From positions 16,568 through 53,796 of the forward strand of contig NZWK01000005.1 in the NCBI GenBank assembly GCA_002701625.1: 37,229 nt of DNA. The letters are read 5' to 3'. Below, in pieces: positions 18,222 through 25,615 of this stretch. The notes beneath the pieces were generated by a model. It had not been told where the DNA came from. It saw only the letters and a program-made list of their open reading frames with translations, and made no database searches. Within the stretch, counting starts at the first letter, position 1. Every line of letters starts with the position of its first letter. Both the position numbers and the translations under genes were made by a program. The stretch is from Chloroflexota bacterium (GTDB lineage Bacteria > Chloroflexota > Dehalococcoidia > UBA2979).

Positions 18222-19340
18222 TTAGGCAGTTGCTGAGGTTTCAGTGGCACGTTCGAAGAGCTCAAGTGCTTCATCAGCCATTTCATACACGACCTCAGCT
18301 GCTGGTTTAATAGCATCAATGCCAACGATTGCTTGACCAGCTGGTGTAGTCATCCAATCCTCTAGATTTGCTTCCTTAATGTCACGTAGTACATCATTCA
18401 CGAGCATACCTTGTAGTGGCATTGGTAGCGTATCAGGAGCTCCGTCTTCCTTCCAAATATCAGACCACCTTGATCGCAGCTGCCGGATTGGTTTTCCAGA
18501 CATAGCACGTGACTGTACGGCGTCCTCCACTTTGGAGTCGATTATTCTCTGTTTTAGGAACATGGCGGTTTCTGATTCATGTGTGGCTAGCCAGATCGTA
18601 CCGGTCCAAACCCCGGCTGATCCCATCGCGATCGAGGCTGCGAGATGTTTGCCACTTGATACCCCACCTGCAGTTAGAACTAGCGTATCCGTACCTTCGG
18701 CCATTTTCACGATTTCCGGCACGAGTGTAAAGGTGCCTACCGTTCCACTATGTCCACCGGAGTCATAACCTTGAGCGACCACAACGTCGACGCCTGCTTC
18801 GATTTGTCTCCGGGCTTGTCGTGGCAGTCCAACGAGTCCCCAGACTTTCATTCCCTCTTGATGAGCACGTTCGATAATAAATGCCGGACTGCCTAGTCCT
18901 GAAGCGAATATAGGTACTTTTTCCTCAAATAATACATCGAGCTGCTGACGTGATCGTTCTAGAAGATTTTCGTAGCCAGAGTAGGTTGGGTCGATATCAC
19001 TTGGTGGAGGAGAGTCAGGTGCACCAGAAACAGATTTAACGTGCTGCACAAATGTTCGGTGCTCGTCTGGGATCATTTCGTCAAGATCTTCACGATTTCC
19101 TTCAACGAATGAGGCAGGTACCAGCAAATCCACGCCGAAGGGCTTATCACCAATTTTGTCTCGAATCCAGCGGATATCAGAACGCAGTTCATCTGGCTTA
19201 AGGCCTGTCGCCCCGAGTATCCCGATGCCGCCTGCATTTGAAACAGCCGCGATTACGTCCTTAGTGTGAGCGAATGCAACTACTGGAATTTCACAACCAT
19301 ATTCTTCGCAAAGCCTTGTGTTTAGTGGGTTTCCATCCAT
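18222..19340 (-). CDS. Nitronate monooxygenase / 2-nitropropane dioxygenase-family flavoenzyme
   Basis: A 372-residue FMN-dependent TIM-barrel protein. Family features are the N-terminal AVSNAGGIGILGA, the phosphate-binding TAGGVSSGKHLAA, and the active-site loop QGYDSGGHSG with His197. Members oxidise alkyl nitronates, but the family also includes enoyl reductases and oxidoreductases of unknown substrate. The region between about 80 and 130 looks like an added segment. AAGGAG lies about 7 bases before the ATG. It sits between an SDR and the ETF genes, so it may act on a CoA-linked or organic-acid intermediate rather than on nitroalkanes (inference). Confidence 0.88.
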   Translation of the reverse strand: MDGNPLNTRLCEEYGCEIPVVAFAHTKDVIAAVSNAGGIGILGATGLKPDELRSDIRWIRDKIGDKPFGVDLLVPASFVEGNREDLDEMIPDEHRTFVQHVKSVSGAPDSPPPSDIDPTYSGYENLLERSRQQLDVLFEEKVPIFASGLGSPAFIIERAHQEGMKVWGLVGLPRQARRQIEAGVDVVVAQGYDSGGHSGTVGTFTLVPEIVKMAEGTDTLVLTAGGVSSGKHLAASIAMGSAGVWTGTIWLATHESETAMFLKQRIIDSKVEDAVQSRAMSGKPIRQLRSRWSDIWKEDGAPDTLPMPLQGMLVNDVLRDIKEANLEDWMTTPAGQAIVGIDAIKPAAEVVYEMADEALELFERATETSATA

Positions 19341-19370
19341 TTTTTACTCCTTTATTATTCTTAATTTTTA

Positions 19371-20177
19371 CTAGACCAGTACTGCTGGTGTGAGGGCAAA
19401 CTCTTCAAGCATTTCATCTGCGTATGCTATCCGACCTGAGAGCTCGCCGCCGTCATCATGCACTAATCTTAAACAGGCTTCAGCCATATTTTCGACTGGC
19501 ACTACTCGATCTTTATTTGATTCATTTACCAATCCATGGTGCACAACCCCAGGAGTCGCGACGAGGCCTGGTGAGATCGCATTTACCCTGATATTTTGGT
19601 CAGCAACTTCAGACGCAAGACCAGTAGACAATCTTTCCAGCGCCGCTTTACACATTCCGTATACGGTACCGCCGGATGCAGGCCCTCCAACTTCTGGATG
19701 TAGAGCCGCGTGAGATGAGATGTTAAGTATCCAACCACTTCCTCTTTCTCGCATATTTTCCATGGCGAGTTGAGCCAGATGTAGTGGCCCATGCACTTGC
19801 ACCTCAAACATTAGTTTCTGACGTTTTTCTGGAAACTCCGAGATAGGTATGAAGTACGTTACTGCCGCATTATTGACTACGATATCGACGCTTCCAAAAA
19901 GTGCTTTAGTGGTTTCAATGAGCTGTACTCGATCTTCGGCGAGTGCCATGTCGCATCTGACTGCAGCCGCTTCACCGCCTGCATCATTAATCCGCTTCAC
20001 CACAGAATTCATACTTCCGGCTAGGATATGATCTCCATCATCAACGGTTCGAGCGGAGACGACTACTTTAGCGCCTTCCATCGCGTATCGAATAGCAATT
20101 GCTTCTCCAATACCGCGTGATGCCCCAGTGATAACTGCGACCTTGCCGGCCAATAATCCATTTTTGTTAATTGACAT
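19371..20177 (-). CDS. Short-chain dehydrogenase/reductase (SDR)
   Basis: A 268-residue classical SDR. The cofactor site is TGASRGIG (18-25) and NNAA is at 102-105. The active site is Ser154/155 (NISS) with Tyr173-x-x-x-Lys177 (YGMCK). It has an unusually long spacer between Ser and Tyr (HPEVGGPASGGT), and His where the family's usual active-site Asn is expected (VQVHGPLHL). Likely role: reduction or oxidation of a hydroxy/keto intermediate in the operon's acyl pathway. A GGGGG ribosome site lies 6 bases upstream. Gaps to neighbours are 48 and 30 bases. Confidence 0.92.
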   Translation of the reverse strand: MSINKNGLLAGKVAVITGASRGIGEAIAIRYAMEGAKVVVSARTVDDGDHILAGSMNSVVKRINDAGGEAAAVRCDMALAEDRVQLIETTKALFGSVDIVVNNAAVTYFIPISEFPEKRQKLMFEVQVHGPLHLAQLAMENMRERGSGWILNISSHAALHPEVGGPASGGTVYGMCKAALERLSTGLASEVADQNIRVNAISPGLVATPGVVHHGLVNESNKDRVVPVENMAEACLRLVHDDGGELSGRIAYADEMLEEFALTPAVLV

Positions 20178-20225
20178 CTATACCCCCGTATTTCTGTTTG
20201 CTCAGCTTAGCGCATTTCTGCTGAA

Positions 20226-21473
20226 TCAGATGATTCCATTCCGTTGAAACTCTAGTACTTCTGTTTCTTTGTATCCCAGTAGGTCGATTAATATTTCAAC
20301 ATTGTGAGCACCTGTACTTGGTGTCGGGCCAGTGATTTCGCCCTGTCCTTTTTCAAGCTTCCATATGACTCCTCGATAAAGTGAATCAGGAGAGAAGTTC
20401 TCGTCTGTCACAGTGATATTAGTTCGGTGCAGACTATTGAGATTTTCATCGTTGACTAGGTCCAGTGCTCCCATGACTGGGTATGCCGGAATTTTCGACT
20501 TTTGGAGAATTTTGGTCAATTGCATAGCTGTGTAATCCTTGGTCCATGATTCAATGGCCTCATCTAATTCATTTTGGTTATCGAGTCGACCTTGCAAGGT
20601 CTCAAACTTAGAATTTGCTATATTCTCTGAATTTTGTAGCGCTAGATCCCTAAACGCCTCCCACTCTTCTTGATTTCGAACTGAGATGGATATCCACTGA
20701 TCGGATCCTGATGTTTGGTAGTAACCATGTGGTGCTGTGGCTGGGTATCTATTGCCTTGCGGACCCGCAACGCGACCGTTTAAGAAGTAATCCATCAATG
20801 GTTCGGCTATTCGTTGAATGCAGGCTTCGCCTTGGGCTATATCAATGTGTTGACCCCGTCCCGTTGCGTCTCGAGATTCAAGTGCTGCGAGTATTGCAAA
20901 AAACGCATGACCTGCCGCGGTGGGATCTAAATCTGCTTGGTCTTCTTGTGGATGGTCAGAATCATGATATCCAAGAACACTTTTTATCCCATACAGAGCC
21001 GCCAGAGAGGGACCGTAGGTGACGAGATCTCTCCATGGGCCGTCAGTTGCTCCCGTTGCGGAGAGTGAGGCTAATATTATCTTCGGATTAACTCTCGTAA
21101 GAACGTCAAAACCGAGGCCTAACGAAGGCATTACACGGGCTGAAAAATTTTCGACTACTACGTCGCTGACGGCGACAAGTTTTTTATATATTTCTTTGCC
21201 ATCTTCTGACTGGAGATCCAAACTCAAGCTTTTCTTACCGCGATCGAAGGCGTGATATGCCATCGGATCAGAAATATCGACTGCATCCCGAGTAGCTGTG
21301 CCGGCCATGCCTTTGCCTGCCATCGATACGCCTGATCCGCCTGTGGGGGATTGTATTTTTATAACTTCAGCGCCCATATCTTTAAAGCTCATTCCTAGGA
21401 GCGGTCCAGCCCAGACATGACCGTGGTCGATTACCCGTATCCCGCTCAGTGGGCCATCAGTTGTTGTAGGCAT
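20226..21473 (-). CDS. Family III CoA-transferase (CaiB/BaiF), B-type subunit of pair 2
   Basis: A 415-residue family III CoA-transferase. The probable catalytic residue is Asp183 in DPTAAG, followed by AILAALESRDATGRGQHID. VWAGPLL near the N-terminus and RVAGPQGN...TAPHG match the B-type protein at 8390-9751. Its ATG overlaps the stop of the upstream A-type gene by one base (TAATG), so the two are translationally coupled and probably made in equal amounts. Substrate unknown. It begins the shared part of operon 2 together with its partner. Confidence 0.92.
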   Translation of the reverse strand: MPTTTDGPLSGIRVIDHGHVWAGPLLGMSFKDMGAEVIKIQSPTGGSGVSMAGKGMAGTATRDAVDISDPMAYHAFDRGKKSLSLDLQSEDGKEIYKKLVAVSDVVVENFSARVMPSLGLGFDVLTRVNPKIILASLSATGATDGPWRDLVTYGPSLAALYGIKSVLGYHDSDHPQEDQADLDPTAAGHAFFAILAALESRDATGRGQHIDIAQGEACIQRIAEPLMDYFLNGRVAGPQGNRYPATAPHGYYQTSGSDQWISISVRNQEEWEAFRDLALQNSENIANSKFETLQGRLDNQNELDEAIESWTKDYTAMQLTKILQKSKIPAYPVMGALDLVNDENLNSLHRTNITVTDENFSPDSLYRGVIWKLEKGQGEITGPTPSTGAHNVEILIDLLGYKETEVLEFQRNGII

Positions 21474-22684
21474 TAGGTAATCCCTTGCTTGATAAGCTCT
21501 GTTCTTTGAGAAGCGTTGAGTCCTAATCTGGTTTCGAAGAATTCATCATTATGCTCACCAAGCTGCGGTGCAGGCCGGTACACGGCCCAGGGTGTTTGCG
21601 AAAACAGATATGGTGCACCGGGTATTTTGTAATTGCCAACAATCGGATGCTCAATCTCATGCCAAAACTCTCTGAGAGCCAAATGTTCACTTTCAACTAT
21701 TTCATCAACCTTATTGACTGGCTGAAAAGGAATTCTATTTTCTGAGAATAATTTAAATAATTCTGATCGAGTTTTACCTTTCATCCAAGGATGCCAAAAT
21801 GTGTCTAATTCCTTGTGCCACTGAAATGATAGCCATCTGTCGGAGAGCCTCGGGTCGTTTGCCCAGTCGGGATTATCCATAAGATTGATGAATCGTTTCC
21901 ATTGTTCGTCTACCATTGTTATCACCTCGACAAACCCATCGGCGGCTGGAGTCACCTGCCACGGATAGAACCCACTGCGATGTGTGCCATCTCTGGAACC
22001 AAGTACTCCTTGGAAGACAAATCCCGGAACACCTGAACCTCCTAAGTAGCTAGCCATAACCTCCACTACAGAGATCCATGCATGCAGCCCCTGTTTAAGT
22101 TGCCTTTTTTTGCGTAGTGCGAGAAGGGCCGCAATGGCACCATGAATACCTCCTTGGAAATCAGCCGCACAGTAGGGGAGCCAGAGAGGAACCTTATCAG
22201 GGCTTCCAATCTTCATCGAGGCACCTGAAGCGGCTGTAGCGGTTAATGCTGTTCCGGCCCAGTCTCTATATGGTGTGTCATAACCGAATATTGTGATCGA
22301 TGACATCACCAACATGTCATTTTCTTTGGATAGTGATTCATAAGTCAGGGGATCGTTTGTCCTGTCATCCAAAGCGAGGTTACTGATCACCAAATCTACA
22401 TCAGCGGCGGCCGAGATCAGTAAGTCCTGCCCCCCTTTTGTCGCCAGGTCGAGAGTCACACTCTTTTTATTAGTATTGAGAAACAGGTGCAACCCACTTT
22501 TTTCTATGTGGGGAATATCTTTGGGAAACGGACCATGACTACGGAGAGAATCACCTATTCCGGGTTTTTCTAGCTTAATAACTTCAGCACCTAAGTCAGC
22601 CAATAATTTGCCAGCGTAGGCTACTGAGATGAAGTCACCTATCTCGAGTACTCGTAAATTCTTTAATGGTCCATTTATGTCCAT
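21473..22684 (-). CDS. Family III CoA-transferase (CaiB/BaiF), A-type subunit of pair 2
   Basis: A 403-residue family III CoA-transferase and first gene of operon 2. It shares GPF-x-x-DIP and LNTNKKS with the A-type protein of pair 1, but keeps an Asp at the catalytic position (Asp175 in AADFQGG). I chose the ATG at 22684 because AGGAA lies 6 bases upstream. An in-frame TTG at 22723 would add 13 residues without a ribosome site. The arginine of the usual R-x-x-TGxGQ segment is replaced by the variant LKQGLHAW, so active-site geometry may differ from the B proteins. Confidence 0.9.
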   Translation of the reverse strand: MDINGPLKNLRVLEIGDFISVAYAGKLLADLGAEVIKLEKPGIGDSLRSHGPFPKDIPHIEKSGLHLFLNTNKKSVTLDLATKGGQDLLISAAADVDLVISNLALDDRTNDPLTYESLSKENDMLVMSSITIFGYDTPYRDWAGTALTATAASGASMKIGSPDKVPLWLPYCAADFQGGIHGAIAALLALRKKRQLKQGLHAWISVVEVMASYLGGSGVPGFVFQGVLGSRDGTHRSGFYPWQVTPAADGFVEVITMVDEQWKRFINLMDNPDWANDPRLSDRWLSFQWHKELDTFWHPWMKGKTRSELFKLFSENRIPFQPVNKVDEIVESEHLALREFWHEIEHPIVGNYKIPGAPYLFSQTPWAVYRPAPQLGEHNDEFFETRLGLNASQRTELIKQGIT

Positions 22685-23069
22685 ATGTATTTCCTGTGCC
22701 GGAATCATAGTGAACACTGTCAACTTTTTCCACGAAAAATCTCAAAAGGCTCGAAATTACAACAAACCTATGTCTCCGCTAATCGATAAATTAGAAAATC
22801 TGATTTTTAGATCGCATTTTCACGGAAGATCGTTTCAATTTACTATTTATTCTTTCGCATTTCAGTAAACTGAATCATTTTGATCGTTTCAGAGACACTC
22901 ATTCGGCCAACTACCGATTGCAAAAGGATGACCAGCGGCCACGATAGAAAAGTATGGCTGCTTAGTTGGTGGAGATGTCTCTTGTGAGCTCAATTTGGCC
23001 CTTGCCCAGTGTTTTGAAAACGAGAGAGAGGGCATATTTTGGTTGAGGCATAGCCTGCAATATTAGGGC
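22685..23069. other. Intergenic region upstream of operon 2
   Basis: This 385-base, AT-rich gap lies between the start of operon 2 and the end of the NTF2-like gene, both on the minus strand. It should hold the promoter of operon 2. No long ORF with a ribosome site, strong hairpin or tandem repeat was visible on either strand. Confidence 0.4.
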
Positions 23070-23498
23070 TTATTTGGGCGCAAAACTCGATCTAGCTTGT
23101 GCTCCCCATCTACCATCAATTTTTCTCATTATCCAAAGAGCCTGCTGCGTGGTAATTGGGCGATCATGTTCGTCATACCGAGTCCATTGAATAAACAAGT
23201 GCACTTTCTTCACTGAACTTTGCAGTACTTCAACTGAATCGAGCGTAGTATATTTCCAGGACGGTCCTGCTCGATTCATAAAGCCTGGTAGATAATCTTC
23301 TTCAAGTTCTTTCCTCGTTGAATAAATAGTCACGTCATTACCGGCGATGCGAATATGAGGTGTGTGTAACTTTTCGAAAAGAGTTTTATGGTCTGCTTCG
23401 TTTAAAGCGCTCATATATTCTTGAACGGCGCGTATTGCACCTGATTCAGCCGCCCTGAGCTGTTGTTTATTTGTTTTTTTAGATTCTGAATTTACCAC
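23070..23498 (-). CDS. NTF2-like / SnoaL-like small protein
   Basis: A 142-residue protein with the cone-shaped NTF2-like pattern: an N-terminal helix (VQEYMSALNEADHKTLFEKL), then alternating strands ending in QALWIMRKIDGRWGAQARSSF. Such proteins are often small isomerases, hydratases or ligand-binding domains; no catalytic residues can be assigned. The start is a GTG at 23498; the next Met (residue 28) would remove part of the first helix. There is no clear ribosome site. It is a separate unit on the minus strand. Confidence 0.75.
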   Translation of the reverse strand: MVNSESKKTNKQQLRAAESGAIRAVQEYMSALNEADHKTLFEKLHTPHIRIAGNDVTIYSTRKELEEDYLPGFMNRAGPSWKYTTLDSVEVLQSSVKKVHLFIQWTRYDEHDRPITTQQALWIMRKIDGRWGAQARSSFAPK

Positions 23499-23583
23499 TT
23501 TTGATTAACTAACCAAGAACTACTCGTGTAACGTGATTTGAGTTTTCAGTTTATCTGTTTTTACACATAATTTTAGATATAGT

Positions 23584-23688
23584 TAGATGAGTTACGTGTT
23601 GACTTGCGAGTCAGCAATAATTGGATGCGGGGGCTTCTACCCCAAGTCTAATAAGGAGCGAGGTCTCAACCTCGCTCCTTATTTTTTA
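23584..23688 (+). ncRNA. Candidate small RNA or attenuated leader
   Basis: Three hairpins follow one another on the plus strand: GACT-TGCG-AGTC (23601-23612), GGGG-CTTCTA-CCCC (about 23630-23643) and the strong terminator at 23650-23688. No plus-strand gene lies upstream for more than 8 kb, so the terminator must serve a transcript starting locally. The 5' end is uncertain because no convincing promoter boxes were found. Alternatively it is an attenuated leader of the genes at 23755 and 24010. Confidence 0.35.
23650..23688 (+). terminator. Strong intrinsic terminator
   Basis: A perfect 14-bp stem (23650-23663 with 23670-23683, extendable by one T-A pair, tetraloop CTCA) runs directly into six T residues on the plus strand. 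The minus-strand side has no T-run, so it is directional. Confidence 0.85.
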
Positions 23689-23754
23689 GGCAAAGCTATT
23701 TATTTATAAACGTATGATGTAATTTTTTAGTGAAAATATTACACTTTACCCACT

Positions 23755-23916
23755 ATGAAATCACTTACACGACGGCATCGGTATCGCCCAAGTATTGGTC
23801 TAATTATTGGATACGGTGCTTTGTCGATAGTAGGTGGTGCGATGGCTTGGCTTTCAATCCTGATATGGTTCAGCAAACAGGTTTCTAAGGAATTGAATAC
23901 TTCTTTTAAGGAGTAA
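23755..23916 (+). CDS. Putative 53-residue single-pass membrane protein
   Basis: An ATG-to-TAA frame encodes 53 residues. A basic N-terminus (KSLTRRHRYRPS) precedes one long hydrophobic segment (SIGLIIGYGALSIVGGAMAW onward to about residue 40) and ends in a short charged tail. The positive-inside layout suggests a real small membrane protein. There is no Shine-Dalgarno sequence, and no homologue was recognised. It lies just after the terminator and 93 bases before the PNPOx-fold gene. Confidence 0.42.
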   Translation: MKSLTRRHRYRPSIGLIIGYGALSIVGGAMAWLSILIWFSKQVSKELNTSFKE

Positions 23917-24009
23917 CCCAGTTTTTCGGCTTGTTGGTTTTCCGGCAGATATATCTACGCAAGTAGATACAATCAACTGAGTGTTTAAATATGTATTTTG
24001 GAGAATATT

Positions 24010-24615
24010 ATGCCAAAGGATTTCACAGAAGGTCAGCGCGAGGTTCAAGCTCAGGCTGATTCACTTCGACTTGCTGATCAAATGGCTGAGAAAGCTGTAC
24101 ACGCCTCTATTCGAGAAGATGATCGACTTTTTATAGAGGCGCGAGATATGTTTTTTCTGGCTACGGTCGATGCGGATGGTCATGCTAATTGTTCGTATAA
24201 AGGCGGTTCGCCAGGTTTCGTGAAAGTATTGGACGAGGAGACAATTGCGTTTCCTGTTTATGATGGCAATGGCATGTTTATGACTGCCGGCAGTATTGTT
24301 GACAATGGTGAAGTCGGTCTACTATTCATTGACTTTGAGGGCCAAAGTCGAATGCGCCTCAATGGGACGGCATCGCTTCACTCCTCGGACGACCTATTGT
24401 CTCAATATCCTGAGGCTCAATTTATTGTGAAAGTTAAAGCACGAGAAGTATTTGTTAATTGCCCGAGATATATTCATAAGCTTGAGTTAGTCGAACGTTC
24501 GGTCTTTGTGCCAGAAGCTGGGACAAAGACACCAATTGCAGATTGGAAACTACGAATGATAGATGCCGGATCTGGCGATTTATTAAGTTCTAAGGACCAC
24601 ACTTTACCTGAATAG
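24010..24615 (+). CDS. Pyridoxamine 5'-phosphate oxidase-fold flavoprotein
   Basis: A 201-residue split-barrel protein. The core MFFLATVDADGHANCSYKGG and the later RMRLNGTASL are typical of the PNPOx-like FMN/F420-binding family. It is not PdxH: the pyridoxal phosphate-specific C-terminal region is absent, and such proteins are usually general flavin reductases or of unknown substrate. I chose ATG 24010, with GGAG 6 bases upstream, over a TTG at 23998. A terminator follows the stop within 40 bases. Confidence 0.85.
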   Translation: MPKDFTEGQREVQAQADSLRLADQMAEKAVHASIREDDRLFIEARDMFFLATVDADGHANCSYKGGSPGFVKVLDEETIAFPVYDGNGMFMTAGSIVDNGEVGLLFIDFEGQSRMRLNGTASLHSSDDLLSQYPEAQFIVKVKAREVFVNCPRYIHKLELVERSVFVPEAGTKTPIADWKLRMIDAGSGDLLSSKDHTLPE

Positions 24616-24653
24616 ATACTTCAGGCGAGTATGTTTTCATTGACTGTGATTTA

Positions 24654-24698
24654 AAAGGTATGTCCAGATGTCTGGACATATCTTTAAATGTTTTTTTT
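24654..24698 (+). terminator. Intrinsic terminator between convergent genes
   Basis: Arms 24654-24668 and 24671-24685 pair almost perfectly (one G-T), with innermost pairs opening as the loop. AAATG and eight T residues follow. It ends the PNPOx transcript. A-rich sequence at its left edge means it may also work for the opposing 122-residue gene. Confidence 0.75.
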
Positions 24699-24700
24699 CA

Positions 24701-25069
24701 TTAATACATTGTCACTATCGCGACAACAGCGACCACCACCGGCAGAACCAAGTTCGTCAGACGGAACATTGCCCAAGGCGTCGCCTTCAAATCTTCATAA
24801 GTGGAACTGCCTTTCAGCTCATCATCATCAAGATTAAGTAAATCTGAAGCAATCATCATTGATCCTTTAATAGCGGGATCGCCGGCAATGATTTGAAAGA
24901 GAGCTGCGACAATCATCGCGACACTCACCAGTAGTCGCTCAGAACTGTCAATGTCTGCGGCAACAATTGCTATCACAAGAGCCATTTGGCTAGTGACTGC
25001 AATTGAGCTAACTTTCCAGTAGTCACCAATTCGGTTTCTAAGACCTTCGCTAAGTTCTTCCCGGTTCAT
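24701..25069 (-). CDS. Unknown 122-residue membrane protein
   Basis: No family recognised. After a charged N-terminal helix (MNREELSEGLRNRIGDYWK) there are about three hydrophobic segments: SSIAVTSQMALVIAIVAAD, LLVSVAMIVAALFQIIAGD, and the C-terminal LTNLVLPVVVAVVAIVTM. An acidic loop (LLNLDDDELKGSSTYEDLK) lies between the last two. I chose the ATG at 25069 with AAGGAG 5-6 bases upstream; an in-frame ATG at 25135 would add 22 residues and has no ribosome site. It is followed by the convergent terminator. Confidence 0.8.
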   Translation of the reverse strand: MNREELSEGLRNRIGDYWKVSSIAVTSQMALVIAIVAADIDSSERLLVSVAMIVAALFQIIAGDPAIKGSMMIASDLLNLDDDELKGSSTYEDLKATPWAMFRLTNLVLPVVVAVVAIVTMY

Positions 25070-25202
25070 CGAGTCTCCTTTTCGTTCAACGCAAGGATAC
25101 AGCTTGCTATGTGAGATTTGTGCTAAAAATCTCATTCGAGAAGATTTGAAAGGGCTTCCTAGCCGCGTTTTTGTTTATCGATAGCGAGACGATTGAGACT
25201 GG

Positions 25203-25445
25203 CTAAAGAGTGAAATGTGTGTCATCGCAAAGAGGCTGATCGCTAGAGTTTTTACATCCGCAAAAATAAATTTCCTCATCAGCTTCGGCTGTGTACTTCA
25301 CTGGCTTAAATTCAGTTCCGCGATGGGAGGAATCACAAAATGGTTGCTTTTCGCTTCTTCCACATGAACACCATAAATAACTTTTTCCCTCTTCCACATT
25401 TACGATGTACGGATCTTTTTGTGCGATGACTGGTAGCTCTTTCAT
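25203..25445 (-). CDS. Double CDGSH iron-sulfur protein
   Basis: An 80-residue protein with two CDGSH-type [2Fe-2S] motifs. Motif 1 has ligands Cys26, Cys28, Cys37 and His41 (CSCGRSEKQPFCDSSH). Motif 2 has Cys62, Cys64, Cys73 and His77 (CGCKNSSDQPLCDDTH). The 3Cys-1His set is the mitoNEET/CISD arrangement, here tandem as in bacterial members. Likely an electron carrier or cluster-transfer protein in the cytosol. Its ATG overlaps a TGA (ATGA) that ends the open frame immediately upstream, which implies coupling to that frame. Confidence 0.93.
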   Translation of the reverse strand: MKELPVIAQKDPYIVNVEEGKSYLWCSCGRSEKQPFCDSSHRGTEFKPVKYTAEADEEIYFCGCKNSSDQPLCDDTHFTL

Positions 25446-25615
25446 TGATATGCCTTCCGGACAGTGCGTCCCTGCATGATTTTTTGGACCAAGTTACGTC
25501 GAAGCGTATCAGATTGTGGCCGCCCTGATGGCAAATTAGGTTTCGCATCTAAAAGAAATATGCCAACCATTTGCTGTTGTACTTCAGGAGCTATTTTCTT
25601 CAGCTCTTGGAAGGT
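25442..25615 (-). pseudogene. Displaced C-terminal frame of the upstream gene (probable frameshift)
   Basis: This frame is open for 57 codons with plausible protein sequence (TFQELKKIAPEVQQQMVGIF near its start, IMQGRTVRKAYQ at its end). It stops in an ATGA overlap with the CDGSH gene. It has no ATG before codon 16 and no ribosome site. It is in the -1 frame relative to the gene at 25600-26487 and overlaps that gene's last codons. The best reading is that it was the C-terminus of that gene, separated by one lost base or a sequencing error. A separate 42-residue gene from the ATG at 25570 is the alternative. Confidence 0.5.

Noticed and set aside
18379..18768. 129-codon plus-strand ORF inside the NMO gene
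   Set aside because: It is a Ser/Pro-rich shadow of the minus-strand gene with no ribosome site.
22685..23069. Possible small genes in the gap before operon 2
   Set aside because: Only short frames (under about 40 codons without ribosome sites) or a shadow overlapping the start of the CoA-transferase were seen.
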